From contig VICG01000014.1 in NCBI GenBank assembly GCA_008692225.1, forward strand, positions 1,799,001 to 1,863,000: a stretch of DNA of 64,000 bases, written 5' to 3'. Positions 23,154 to 34,900 of this stretch are shown piece after piece. The position numbers were made by a program, and so were the translations under genes. The stretch comes from Monilinia fructicola. Lineage: Eukaryota > Ascomycota > Leotiomycetes > Helotiales > Sclerotiniaceae. Each line of letters starts with the position of its first letter. Positions within the stretch are counted from its first letter, which is position 1. The notes below the pieces were generated by a model, which was not told the DNA's origin, did no database searches, and saw only the letters and a list, made by a program, of their open reading frames with translations.

Positions 23154-23519
23154 ATGTTATCTCAAATTTACACCGGTTCTAGCTGCTCCTTCAAGATAGT
23201 TGTCATTGAATTTAAACCTTACGCCCCAAAAGAGGTAATTGATGCCCACCTTGTCCAGATGCTCACAATAGAACAAGGTACTGCATCTGAAGATGATCTC
23301 CGTGATGAAGTCACCAAGTTTAAAGATCTTGAAGATTGCACTGGTGTTGCCTCTGGTCTTTCTTGTCATGATGTTGATTGAAAGGGGAAAGTGTTTGTTG
23401 CGACTGTGGGGTGGGATAGCTTGGAAGCAAGTAAGAAGGCTAAGGTTACTGTGACTGGTGGAGCTGAGAGACATCATGTGAACTTCGGATTTTATATCAA
23501 GGAATTGCACGGTTTGTGA
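23154..23519 (+). pseudogene. ABM-like (dimeric alpha-beta barrel) gene with in-frame stop
   Basis: Reads in one frame from the ATG at 23154 to a TGA at 23379-23381 and then on, in the same frame, to a stop at 23517-23519. The whole reads like one small alpha-beta barrel protein of the antibiotic-biosynthesis-monooxygenase type: IEFKPYAPKEVIDAHL, then CTGVASGLSCHDVD, stop, KGKVFVATVGWDSLEASK, and an end HHVNFGFYIKELHGL. The stop replaces what could be an Arg codon (CGA to TGA). Since the frame is the same on both sides, a homopolymer error does not explain it. It may be a pseudogene or a recently broken copy. The family assignment is from memory. Confidence 0.6.
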
Positions 23520-24300
23520 CATATGATTACTGGATACGTGGAATGGAGGATACTCCTTCCATACTTGAAGACTAAAATCTGATTTGAAGATTTGAAATTC
23601 AGGTTAAAGGCTTATGTAGATGAATAAAAGGATAGCTGTGTCGCTCTTTTACTATTCCTGTCCTAAGTAGGAAGAAGAAGGAACTTAATTGTGCACTGTC
23701 CATTTTTTTCATTACGTATAGTAAAACCTCTCTTGACTTATTTTTGATTTCGCTCTAAATGATCTTGCCTTATCCCGTCTCACTTCCCTCATCATTCAAC
23801 CTCTTTCCAATTCGTCCGGCAGCCAATCAAAATCTTCTTTCTTTGTTTTCGTTGCACATCTACAAATCTGAATGAATCTCGATACTTAGGTACCTAGGTA
23901 ACCTTGGAATCTCAAGTACAACCCCAGAAGGGAATAAATTTTGAGATCACGGTGATGGCATGCTAGGCAGTATTCCCAATATCAAGTTTGATTCTCAAAC
24001 ACGCATCGTCGTTGCCTCATGTTCTTCAATACATATATCATCTGATCCTCATTCTTGTCCTTACAACTCTATAGCCAGTAGGCATCCCGCTTCTTTTTTG
24101 GTTGCACGTCTACAAATATGGGTTCCTTTGAATAGCCTCATTTACATACCAAAGAGGAAATTTAAACAAGGTAAGACCACTGGTATCTCATAACAGTTTC
24201 ACCCTTGGCCAGGCAGCAAGAACCGACCGTAGAGTTTATGCACATGTTGCCATCGCCGTCCCATGTTCTCTCTCACGATGTGTTTGCCATGGAAGAAGTG
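23520..24300. other. Intergenic region next to repeat array
   Basis: No gene seen. It contains two degenerate copies of a short dispersed element built around GTTGCACATCTACAAATCTG (about 23850-23870 and 24100-24118), a relative of which recurs at about 25630. Confidence 0.4.
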
Positions 24301-24309
24301 AATCGCTGG

Positions 24310-25385
24310 TAGAGCTGCAGGTGTGCGGTAGCTCCCGTAAACATTAAGGTCCTAGCTCTCAGCCTCCACCCCCTTGAAATTATCAGACCCCACTAGCCCT
24401 CGAGAGTATCCAATAGTCTTCCGATCGCAAAGGGGCCTGAGCTTTGCGATCCTGTTCTTGCACTATGTGAGCCAACCATTCCTGGCTGGACCAGGGTCTG
24501 TTTCAAGCAGTTTTTCAGATATGCAACAAAAGATCTTGAAGGCCTGTAGATGGACGAAGTTGGTGGGAGAGGGCGGGAAGCTGTAGTGAATTCCTTGTGC
24601 AAGTGCGGGTAGGGCTGCAGGCGCGCGAAAAGCCTTAAGTCCAAGCTTCCACCCCCTTAACTTATCCACCCCACTAGTCCTCGAGCAATCCAATAACATT
24701 ACGATCGCAAAGGGGCCTGAGCTTTGCGACTCTGTTCTTGCACTATGTGAGCCAACCATTCCTGGCTGGACCAGGGTCTGTTTCAAGCAGTTTTTTCAGA
24801 TATGCAACAAAAGATCTTGAGGGCTTGTGGATGGTCGAAGTTGGCGGGGAGGGGCGGGAAGCTGTAGTGAATTCCTTGTGCAGGTGCGGGTAGGGCTGCA
24901 GGCGCGCGAAAAGCCTTAAGTCCAAGCTTCCACCCCCTTAACTTATCCACCCCACTAGTCCTCGAGCAATCCAATAACCTTGCGATCGCAAAGCTTAGGC
25001 CCCTTTGCGCTCGCCGTCTTGCTCTTCAGGACACTATCTGAGCCAACCATTTCTAGCTGGACCAGGGTCAGTTTCAAGCAGTTTTTCAGATATGCAACAA
25101 AAGACCTTGGGTGGTTGGGATTGGTGGCAGAAGCACGGGTAGGGCTGCAGGTGCGGGAAAATCTTGAAGTCCAAGCTCTCAGCCTCCCACCCCCTTAGAC
25201 TTATCTGATCCCACTAGTCCTCGAGCAGTCCAATAACCTTCCGATCGCAAAGCTTAGGCCCCTTTGCGCTCGTCGTCTTGCTCCCCAGGGCACTACCTGA
25301 GCCAACCATTTCTTCTTGGACCAGGGTCAATTTCAAGCAGTTTTTTCAGATATGCAACAAAAGATCTTAAGTGCGGGTAGCTCTC
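24310..25385. repeat. Tandem array of about four 270-290 bp repeat units
   Basis: Four imperfect head-to-tail copies. The shared block GAGCCAACCATT ends at 24480, 24760, 25051 and 25320, giving periods of 280, 291 and 269 bp. Each unit contains CCGATCGCAAAG-type, GGACCAGGGTC, TTTCAAGCAGTTTTTCAGAT, ATGCAACAAAAGA and CCCACTAGTCCTCGAG blocks in the same order. The two middle copies are the most alike. Open frames through the array shift between copies and do not look coding. A further decayed relative of the GGGTC...GATATGCAAC block appears near 25940-25975. Confidence 0.88.
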
Positions 25386-27679
25386 GTCTCATTTATCCCC
25401 CTGCCATCAGATTCACTTGACTCCCGTCCCTACTCGAGATATATTATGGCCATTTCCGTTGTATGTTCGTCCATATATCTAGGCATTGTGAGAAAGTCTG
25501 ATGATAAGTCGTTCTTCCGCGTATAGCATGGAACTTATCCACATGATACTACTGCCGGTTCACATTCTTGCATGCTCATCCGAGACCACCATGATCTTTG
25601 AACCGTCTAGGCATGCCCTCTTTTTCTTCTGTTGCCCATCTAGAAATCTGGAGTAGTGGATAATCTGAAAACATGCCAAAAAAGACGGTCCAAGAACTCA
25701 AAACTCGTTGTGATATGATAGGCTTCATACTGATCGAGTGTCTACCTTGAACTTCGAAGGCATGTATTGTTGGTACCATCTCATATCATCATATCACTCT
25801 CCTACCTACCACTTCAGTATGTTCCTTTGCCCATCAAACCACCTACCAAACTGCGCACACAAATTCATTGGCTCCCTAGAAGGATTCCTGTTTGCGCTCG
25901 CAACCTCATTGGCTCTTCCAGCTTGCTTACGTCAAATTCGAGAATGGGTCCCTTTTTGTAGATATGCAACCAAACTGCCTTGGTGTCCATGCTTGAGAAT
26001 ATTCACTTCAACTTGAAATACCCCGGATTCTTTAGCCACGTAGAATGACTCCCGCTACCTAACATAAGATCTATTCAATTGCGACAAGCTTCCGCCACCG
26101 CTCGTCTTGTTCTCTGGCACGGTATGAATAAGCTTTAATTAACACCGGCTTGGAGATTCGAATATGGAGTATGATGGTGGTAATGGTGATTGGCGGTGCA
26201 AAACTCGGCGACCATCCACGAAGTTCAAAGCTTGAGCATGATGGCGGTGATATATACATATAACTATAGCTATAAGTAATTCAAACTGATTATGAACTAC
26301 TACTACTATATACCTATAATCAGGCATGCATTCATCTTGACCAGATAGCAAGATTGAAATTCAGATACATCTCAGAGAGCATCTTATCGTCAACTTCCAT
26401 CTCGCATTCCTCTTCCCATCCACCCATCCACCCCTCCACGACTGACCAGCCTTTAAAAAAAACAAGTGCCCAATAAAAACCCGTGGTTTCGATTCCAATT
26501 CCCAGATAACCTCCCCAACCTCATCCACATCCCCCAAAGTAAAATTGACTTCAAGACGACGGTAGAAATTTAATATTCATCTCACCTGACCAAGTGCTTG
26601 CTCGCTCTAAGCTAAAATCAGTTTCTCCCTACACGCTACTCGGCAAACCCCCCTAAATACATCATCACATATCTTCACCACACATTTCCACTTCTACCCT
26701 ACCCTCTACCTTCATCCTGTATATCACCCGTCCTGCTGGACGTGGCTGGCGCGCTCAGGTAATTTCTAAGAAGGAGACGAGGGAGTTTCGATGAAGGCGA
26801 CGGGAATCATAAGGGTGGTGATGATGACACTACTACACAGCACCTCATCTCAGCCCGCATCTCAAAACCTCAGAGCCTCCGCACCTTACTATTCACCAAC
26901 CAGATCGCTCCTCCGTGCTAATCAACCCAGTAAACCCAATGCACCCCCCTCGACCCCATTCTCAGAACAGAACACAAGATGGTATCCACATCCATATCCA
27001 CATTCAAACACCCCTCCCACCTCCCACCTTCCCTCATCTATCCATCCATCCAATAGAGTGAGCCCAGGCCCACAACCAATCTCTGCACAGTGCGCAAACC
27101 AATCTTCCCGAGCATCGAGCATCGAGCATTAAGCATCTCAACCGATGCACCGCCCAACATTGCGAAATCGAAATAAAGTAAGCATCCATTCAACATCATC
27201 ACTTTCGTATCAAGCCAGCAGATAGAAGCCACAAAATGATATAACACAAGATAAAATGAGACGAGTGATCAAACTTTGAATTCTGATGTTGGCCCATCGA
27301 TAGATTGTTTTGATTTATAGCATTATGAGGTATCAACGCCAGTACACAGCCGCCCAGAGTAAAAGGATAGAGACGCCCAACGCCTTTTCTGTCTATGCAT
27401 GTCCCTGCAAACTCTCTTGTCTCCCAGGACGATATATATAGAATTCGGTTCTACCGAAAGGGTAAAGGAAGATAACCCATTCTGCGCTCCAAACTCCACG
27501 CTCAAAAACAATCAAACCCCAACCTTCAGCCGACCCAGGTACAAACATACACCTCCTGAGATTCAACAGCATCACCTCGCAAGAAATCACACACCTACCC
27601 TATTTAACCCTCGCCATAAAAGTCTCGACACCCCTCTCCACCTCACCAACCACAGTCCCCCACCTCTCCTTCACCCCCT
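25386..27679. other. Intergenic region (2.3 kb), repeat-derived on the left
   Basis: The left 600 bp carry decayed pieces related to the adjacent array (25620-25640 and 25935-25985). The rest is low-complexity CCA/CAC-rich sequence with no conserved frame. Frames at 26791-27132 and 27399-28043 (+) are compositional and the latter lies partly over SEC6. No gene called. Confidence 0.4.
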
Positions 27680-29870
27680 TCAAAAGCCCCTATCAAAATC
27701 ATCCCTAGTCCTTAGCACTGCCTCCACCCACCCTAACCCCATATCCCAATACTCCCTCTTAAATCCCTCTACTGCATCCGGAACCGCCGCTTTTTCACAT
27801 TCTAGAAGCTCCAGAAAGTTTTGCGTTACCGCCCATTTACCTACTATGATTTCCCTGACTTCTTCCGTCAAGTATGGATTGCTGTTGAAGAATTCAAATG
27901 CTGTTGAGACATCATTGAAAATCTTCTCTTTGAACGGATCATTTCTCTTGAATTTTGCTCCTTTGTTGCGGACGCACCCGAGGTATTGGATCAGGAGTTC
28001 GATGGCGAGTTCCTCGATGAAGATATCGAGGAGGGAGTTATGAAGGACATTCTTATAATCATTGATATATTCTTCGAATGTGACAATCATTTGTTTCATC
28101 GCCGTGTTTGTATACCATTTTGGCGTGAAGAAATCTGGCATGACAGTTTTGAAATCGACTGCAAATATCAGGGTTGCAAATTTGGATATGCAATGAGTAC
28201 TCAAGTCGACATATCCATCATTTAGACTGGCAATTTCGATATCCACGCGCTCGAGATATGTAGTGGAGACGAGAGGTTCGAATTTTTGTCTAAAGCTTGT
28301 CAGATATCCGAATCGTCCTTCATCTTCGTTATCATCGATGCAGGCAATCTGATCATTAGCAGTAGCGACAAGCCAATCCTGCAAGGCTTGGAAACCCTCA
28401 AGTTCGGTAGTTGCGTTGGAGTATTTCGCAGCTTCGGTATCGAGTATCTCTTGCCATGTTTGCTGGCGGGTCTTCAGACGAACAATCATGATATCGACAA
28501 CGCCTTCGGTGACATCCATTCTTTGCGAATTACCTGCAGCATCAACTTGCTCTCTCAGCATACGCCACATATCAACCAAGTTCTTCGTACGGAAGTACCC
28601 ATATTCATCCTGGTCAAGATTCGAACCATCCACATTCCTCTCATCAAAATCTTTCTTTTCCGTTTTGAAGATCCGATCGAGCCATTGATCCAAGAATTTG
28701 ATAATGAGTTGTCTGAAATCCCTGACCAACTCCGTTTCTCGTCCATCCAAAACTTCCGGCTGTAATTCATCCTTCTTAAACCCCAGCTTATTCATCTTGG
28801 TATAATACTTCTCCGGCCAATTTAAAATCGCCAACATATTCGCCGAACTCGTATCCGGGTCATCGATCATTCCGATGAGGAAATCATGCATCAATTGATG
28901 ATAAATCTTCCCATACGTCTTGAGGATCTTCCACTTCTTCGGCATCAACGGCACCATTCCTTGTTTGACCGCATTCAAATCATTGAAGAACCATCTGAGA
29001 CTCTTCTCCAACTTCGACGGATCCTCCAAGAATGCCTGCTTCGTCTCCTCGATATCCCCTTCTGCCTTAAGTTTAATAGCCATCAAGAACTTCTCCTTGT
29101 AACCCCTCGTACTCTTCGCTCCATCTGTGATACTCTTGAATCTCGCCGCCATCTCCTTATGATCCTTCAACGCCTCTTGCAACGCCAGAACCCTCTTATC
29201 ACTCTTCTCCTCGGCCTCAATAACCACAGCCAACCTGACCACCAGACTACTGTTTCCCTGCACAACCACCTCTATCAAATTCATAGCCACCTTCCCAATA
29301 TGTTCATCAAACCAATCAATCGTATCATCCAACCTCGCAAAAATAATCCTCCAACGTCCCCTGCAATCCCGCGTCGTCAGCCCGTAATATCTGTTCCATG
29401 GCATCATCCCTGATATTCCTCAACTGCGTCAACTCATAATGAATCGCCAACAGGTTCGCCATATTATCCTCATCCCTATCATCCTCCTCCAGCAGCCCCT
29501 CCACTTTTGTCAACCTCTCATTAAAATCCACCAAATTCCTCCTCATCGTTTCCACCGCCGTAAAATTCCTATGCGTCTGGCTCACCAGATTGATGTTCGG
29601 GAAATCCTTGATCATGTTCTGCGCTTCCGCGCACAATTTGTCTATCTTCATCATCTCTTCTTTAATCAGTTGGACGGTGCGTTGTCCATCTGTGATACCG
29701 TGCATGCCCGCCTGCGTCACCTCCAGTTGTTCTTTCAGACCAGATCGGAGCTGTGAATCGACGGCGGATTTCTTGCGCGTGTATTCTAATTTGAGGGCGG
29801 GAATTTTATCGAGGTCGTCGGGGTGGTGGAGGAGATCGGAAAGCTTGATGGAGGCCACGTCCATAGTCAT
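27680..29870 (-). CDS. SEC6: Exocyst complex component SEC6, single homopolymer frameshift
   Basis: Minus strand, started at the ATG at 29870 (MTMDVASIKLSDLLHHPDDL). SEC6 is a core exocyst subunit that tethers secretory vesicles to the plasma membrane at growing tips. The N-terminal part (LLHHPDDLDKIPALK, then KEQLEVTQAGMHGITDGQRT and IKEEMMKIDKLCAEAQNMI) and the long helical Sec6 domain (ALQDWLVATANDQIACIDDN and following) match the family. The frame breaks once near 29341, where five A on the plus strand should be four to read LEDYFARLDDTIDWFDEHIG. With one base removed the gene is 2190 nt, 729 residues, a usual length. As an expected essential gene, a real break is unlikely. The last codons are less certain. 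Confidence 0.9.
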
Positions 29871-30427
29871 CTTGAATGCGAGCTCTGGGAGCTGGAGAAC
29901 GAGGGGAGTAAGAGAGTTGTGCGCGCGGAGGTGTGTGAGACCGAGTTGAGAGATATTGCTCTCGCAGAGCTTTATACTCAATTTGCAATACTTGAGAAAT
30001 TATCCTTGGTTTTTAAATTATAGATCTGCGCAATGGACAGAAAGTTGAATGCTATATGAGACATGGGCGCATGGATTGTCCAGAAATGACCTCGGGAGGT
30101 ATAGCGCGGTTCAAGCCGGCGTAAAGAATTACCGACCCGAGAATCCTGGTTTGATATCTACAATTATTTCTCTGAATTGGACCTTCGAGATATCGAAATA
30201 GTGGTTTCGCAGCGCAAAACAAGTCATTGAGTGGTAAGCTGACGGTCAAAAGGTGCGTTTACTATTTGTACCCTCCTCCACCACCCTTGCGACTTACCCG
30301 CCCATCTCTACTCTCCAAGTTAATCCCTTCCCTCCATCAACCAAACCCCTCTAACACTCCCCTCCACAGAAACTCACAACCAACCACACCATCCCACCCA
30401 ACATCACCCACCACACGCCAACCCACA
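29871..30427. promoter_or_regulatory. Divergent promoter region, SEC6 / uL30m
   Basis: About 560 bp between the two start codons. The plus-strand side has a CT- and CA-rich leader (30260-30420). No TATA box stands out on either side. No other gene seen. Confidence 0.45.
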
Positions 30428-30875
30428 ATGTCCAGCACCGCCGCCCCCCTAACCCGCACCCTCCTCTCATCCAGCAAACCCCTCCCCACCACCCTCCGCC
30501 AAATCCAAAAGACCGCCCCCAAATCCGTCTCCAAAACCGCTCCCGACACCTCCTCCGCCACCCCCCCTTCAACCCCCAGACCCAAACCCTGGCAAGCGAC
30601 CGCCCCTCCCCAGCCCACCTCCTACTTCCGCATAACCCTAACCCGCTCCGCAATCGGGCTCCCCAAGAAAATCCTCACGCGTGCTGAAGTTCCTCGGCTT
30701 GCACAAACGAACCGCCAGCGTCTACCACCCCGTAACATCCGATATCGCCGGACAGATCATGAAAGTGAAGGAACTAGTCGAGGTCGAGGAGACAAAGGAG
30801 ATGAAGAGCAAGAGGGAACAGAGAGAGAGCAGGCGGCCGGAACCAGGGTTTGTCGTTGAGAAGACGGCTGTTTGA
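30428..30875 (+). CDS. Mitochondrial large-subunit ribosomal protein uL30m, single frameshift
   Basis: Starts at the ATG at 30428 (MSSTAAPLTRTLLSS), a Ser/Thr/Lys/Pro-rich presumed mitochondrial presequence of about 60 residues. The uL30 domain follows: SYFRITLTRSAIGLPKK, then in another frame VLKFLGLHKRTASVYHP and SDIAGQIMKVKELVEVEE. The two parts join if one A is removed from the run of four at about 30667-30670, giving LPKKSSRVLKFLGLHKR, which is what family members lead me to expect. Corrected length is 447 nt, 148 residues. There is no donor/acceptor pair that would explain the shift as an intron. uL30m sits in the mitoribosomal large subunit. It is divergent to SEC6. Confidence 0.85.
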
Positions 30876-31969
30876 ACGAGAGGTAGCTGTGGTTGTGGAC
30901 TGTGGGAAGGAAAAGGCCAAGCAAGGAAGGGAAATTGAAGCTCGAGAGAATACTGCATACAACGAGAAGCATCGGCGCGAGGACGGCCCGCACAAATGGG
31001 AAATCCAAACAATCCCCCAAAACCAGAGCACGATTCCTTCTCCCTACACTCCCGCGACTCCTCTCCCTAGATAAACGAGCACATAAACGAGCAAATAGCA
31101 ACAAACCCCATCCCATCACACTGCGAGTCCCCTTCCCTCAACCCCCCAACTCTCCACCCCCAGATTCCCACTCGGCATTCTAGTTTTCGTGTCCACCTAC
31201 AATACATAGATACACACACATATCCACAAACCACCAACCCTCAACCAACCAAGAAGCTCACAAATGATACGGAGGTCAGAACTGAGCCGAAGAATACGCA
31301 TCGCATGTACAATATACCTAGATCATATCATTTTCCATGTCATTTTGCATGCATTCCCGTGAGTTCCTACCGCCGTGCATTGTGAAGTAGAGCTCGATAT
31401 GGTTGCGCATGTGAGCAATGAATTGAAAGGTACCCTGAGCCATGTGTGCGGCGGCATTTGATCTGGAGGTCATGAAGCTGAAGGATGTCGTTGGAGAGAG
31501 TGAGATTCTCTAGACAGGTAGATCGCATACACCACATCACACTCACAGAATGTTCTTCATCGACTTTCAATAATCGTAACTTAAGATGTCATTCTAAAAA
31601 ACTACCAATGTGTGCAGCTTCATCCATCTTGAAGTGCAGTAATATATCTGCTATGCCAGGCCATTCCCTCCATCATCCATTAGAATCCATTTGATCAATT
31701 CAGATATTGCTTCCTCCACGTATGCTATCTTCATTTGCCTCTCTGCATTCCCTTCCATGCCCTCAAACTCGCTTGAAAAACTACCCATTTCTGATTCTGG
31801 TGTATATCGCCACTCATGCCATCGAAGTAACAGCAGAACGATTTTGTGGACCCTGATACAAAATCCATAACGAAGACAAAAGCAAGCAAGAAAGCGCCAT
31901 TCTCCAGTCCATGCTATGATACACTTCCATAACTTCATCTCTGCATCCTAAAGACACGACTACAACAAT
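30876..31969. other. Intergenic region (1.1 kb)
   Basis: Presumed 3' UTRs of uL30m (+) and EAF3 (-), which converge here. Small frames at 31367-31570 and 31651-31938 (-) have no motifs. No gene called. Confidence 0.45.
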
Positions 31970-34900
31970 CTAGTTGTTGCTGCGAGCCTTGTCAACATAT
32001 TCTGCCCCGGGTGTTTCATATTCGTTGACGAAATAATCCTTGGCATTCTTGCCAATCCAGTTGGTCAACTTGCCAAGTTCTTCACGAAGACGGTTGACGG
32101 ATTGGAGGTCCATGTTAGTTTGAGCAACGAGCTCGGGAAGAGTGACTATGGATCATCAGTACAATGCTGGTGTAAAGGGGCGGTGTGAATCTGACCCAGA
32201 AGACGACATAAGTGTTCTGCGCCATATGTATCGCTTGCACACTTCTGCTCAGATGTTTCATCATCCCACATCTGGCGGAAATCGGTGTATTGTTGGCGTT
32301 CAAATCTATATCAAATCAGTAAGAAACAATTGAAGTATTCTCAGAATTAGCATACCTATAAAGAAGAATGCGACCAAGGCATCTTTCAAAGTACTCTTTC
32401 AATCCAGCAACAATCTCTTCCAGGATATCTGCTTGGGCACTTCCAACGGGTCGCTTTGGTTTCTCAAATTCAAGCCAATCGTCCAAGATTTGAGTGACAG
32501 ATTTCTTATGTGGTAACGGTACAAGTTGTTGAGACTTGGTGACATTCTCCCAGTCATCGACGAGAATGGCTTTAATATGATCAGGGATGACAATATTGAT
32601 AGACGGTCGAATATGAAAGTTCTCTTCCTGTAGATAGTTAAAATCACGTTCATCAAAAACCTCATTTGTTAATGGAATGCTTGGCAAAATCTGCTTGGTG
32701 GTTTTGGTTGGACGTTCTCTGACTTCAGAGATTCTCCTCTTTTCTCTATCATAATAAATTTTCTTCTCCAGTTCAATCGCAGCGGCCTTCTTTTGGAGTT
32801 TCTTGGAGACTTTCTCGGAAGGGGGCTTCGAAGTTGCTTTGAGGGTAAGCTTGATTCTCTTTGGAGCAGGTTTCAGAATCTCCGCTATAGTATCATCGTC
32901 ATATGATTGAGGAAAAGGTCTGCGTCGCTTGAGTCGTGCAGGAGGCAATTGGTTGTCATCAAATAATCGTCCAGCGATAGGAAGGATTTGTCCAGGCTCA
33001 TACTCTGCATAGTATAGGCGTAAACTCGGGTTAACGGTACCATTCTTGATGTGAGCTTGGAGTTTGGGGTGAACTTGAGGTTTTTTTGGTTTCGGGATGG
33101 AGACGTTGATGGAATTATCCGGTCGATATCCATCAGAATCCCGAATGTGAGAATTGTTGACGATGAATGAGAATTTTCCTTTGGGAGGGTGTGCATCCAG
33201 GTTGGTGACAGGAAGCTGAGAATCATCCAAGAGAAATTGAATGACATCCCAATGTTCACTCTTGGGGTTGGCCCAATCTGGGCTCTTTCCGTTGGCTTTT
33301 GACTTTGGCTTGGTAACTTTCAAGTTATCGGAACTGATGAGCGAGCGATTATAAGGATTTGCTGGACATCGTTCTCGTGCACTTCGTCGTAAACCAGCGA
33401 CAGGTGGTACAGGTGGAGTCTTGACCACCTTAGCCTTGGGTTTTGCCTTGGGCTTTGCCTTGAGCTTTGCCTTGGGCTTTTCCTTGGGCTTTGCCTTGAC
33501 CTTGGATTGTGCCTGAACAATTATGAGTGACTGGACGTGGGGGTGGGATTGATTTGTACTTACATTTGTTGTAACTTGAGTGTTCTGCGAATTCTTTTCA
33601 AGAGCTGGCACAGGTGCAATCTCAATCGCCTTTGAAACTGCCTTGGCCTTTGCCTTTGCCGTGGCCTTCTTTTGTACCTAAATAATTATGAGTGATTGAA
33701 TTGTTGAAGGGGAGTTGATGCGAACTTACATTGGTAATTTGAGGTTTCTTGGTAATCCTTGGAACAGCCATGACAGAATTACCAATTTTCTTTGCCAGAG
33801 GAGTGGCACGAAGCTTAATCGCTGATTTGGTTGTAGGTGCCATCTTTGACGATCCTTTGAAAAAGAGGTTGAGGTGGTATTGTGAAGTATTGCGTTGATA
33901 AAATTTGAAGTCGGATTTGTTGAAGGTAATTTGACGAATTGAATATTTGAAAATGTGATTCAGAAGGCGGAGTAAAAAGGATTCAATCAATTATTGGCAG
34001 CGATCGAAAGCAAATAAAAATCCTTTAATGCACAGCAAGATAGGAATTCTTATTGTGTTGTATTAATTCTGGGAAGTGGTGGTATTGTAGAGAAACAATT
34101 TGCTATTGTTGCAGTGATTTGGCGATATTTTTTGGGATTTGACAACAGAGGGAGAAGATTGAATCATTTCTTTCCGAAAGCGGCAAGCGAAGACCTCAAC
34201 TCAAAATTTGAGGGAGAGAGAAAAAGAAAGAAAAGAAAAGCCACCAAGACCTTCAAGACCACACATACACACATACACACAGATTCTGAATATTTTAATT
34301 CAAAAGTGTGTTTATATGGAATCACCGGTATCAACCAATACATATAAGTCTATATGTATACGATATATGGTAATACCAAAACCACCATAATCACCACGAG
34401 AATGATGAATGAAGAATAAAACAATTGAACGATAATTGAACAGGGCGAGGAGGAGGAGGAGGAGCAGGAGGAGGGAAAGGATAAGAAAAAAAGATCCTCC
34501 AAGAAAAGCAAAGCATCACCAAGAGATAAAATAAATATCAACTTACTTGTTCCAAATCATAATCACGATTTCTTCTTGGTCCACCTCTTCCTCCTTGAGC
34601 TGCTACACTGGCATGTCTTTCTTCACTACCACGACCCGAACCAAATTCCGAACCATTTCGATTGCCACCCAGTTTCTTTCCTACGGTTGTAGTGGCTGAT
34701 TTGGGCTTCTGAACCATCTTCTTCATCTCTTGATGAAGTTGAGCTGCAAGTTCTTTATTATCTTCAGTGAACTTCATAACTCGATCTTGTGGCACCCAAT
34801 CATCCCACCTATTTTGAACATTAGAGTTAGATTTTGGGTCTTCTTTTCTCTTTTCTCCTTCCTTTTCTGATGCCCGAACATTGACATTGATATCGGCATC

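Noticed and set aside
24310..25385. CRISPR-like array or protein-coding repeat
   Set aside because: The units are 270-290 bp with no short direct repeats and spacers, frames shift between copies, and the DNA is from a fungus.
27399..28043. Plus-strand frame of 214 codons
   Set aside because: Half of it is antisense to SEC6, the rest is low-complexity Pro/His-rich sequence.
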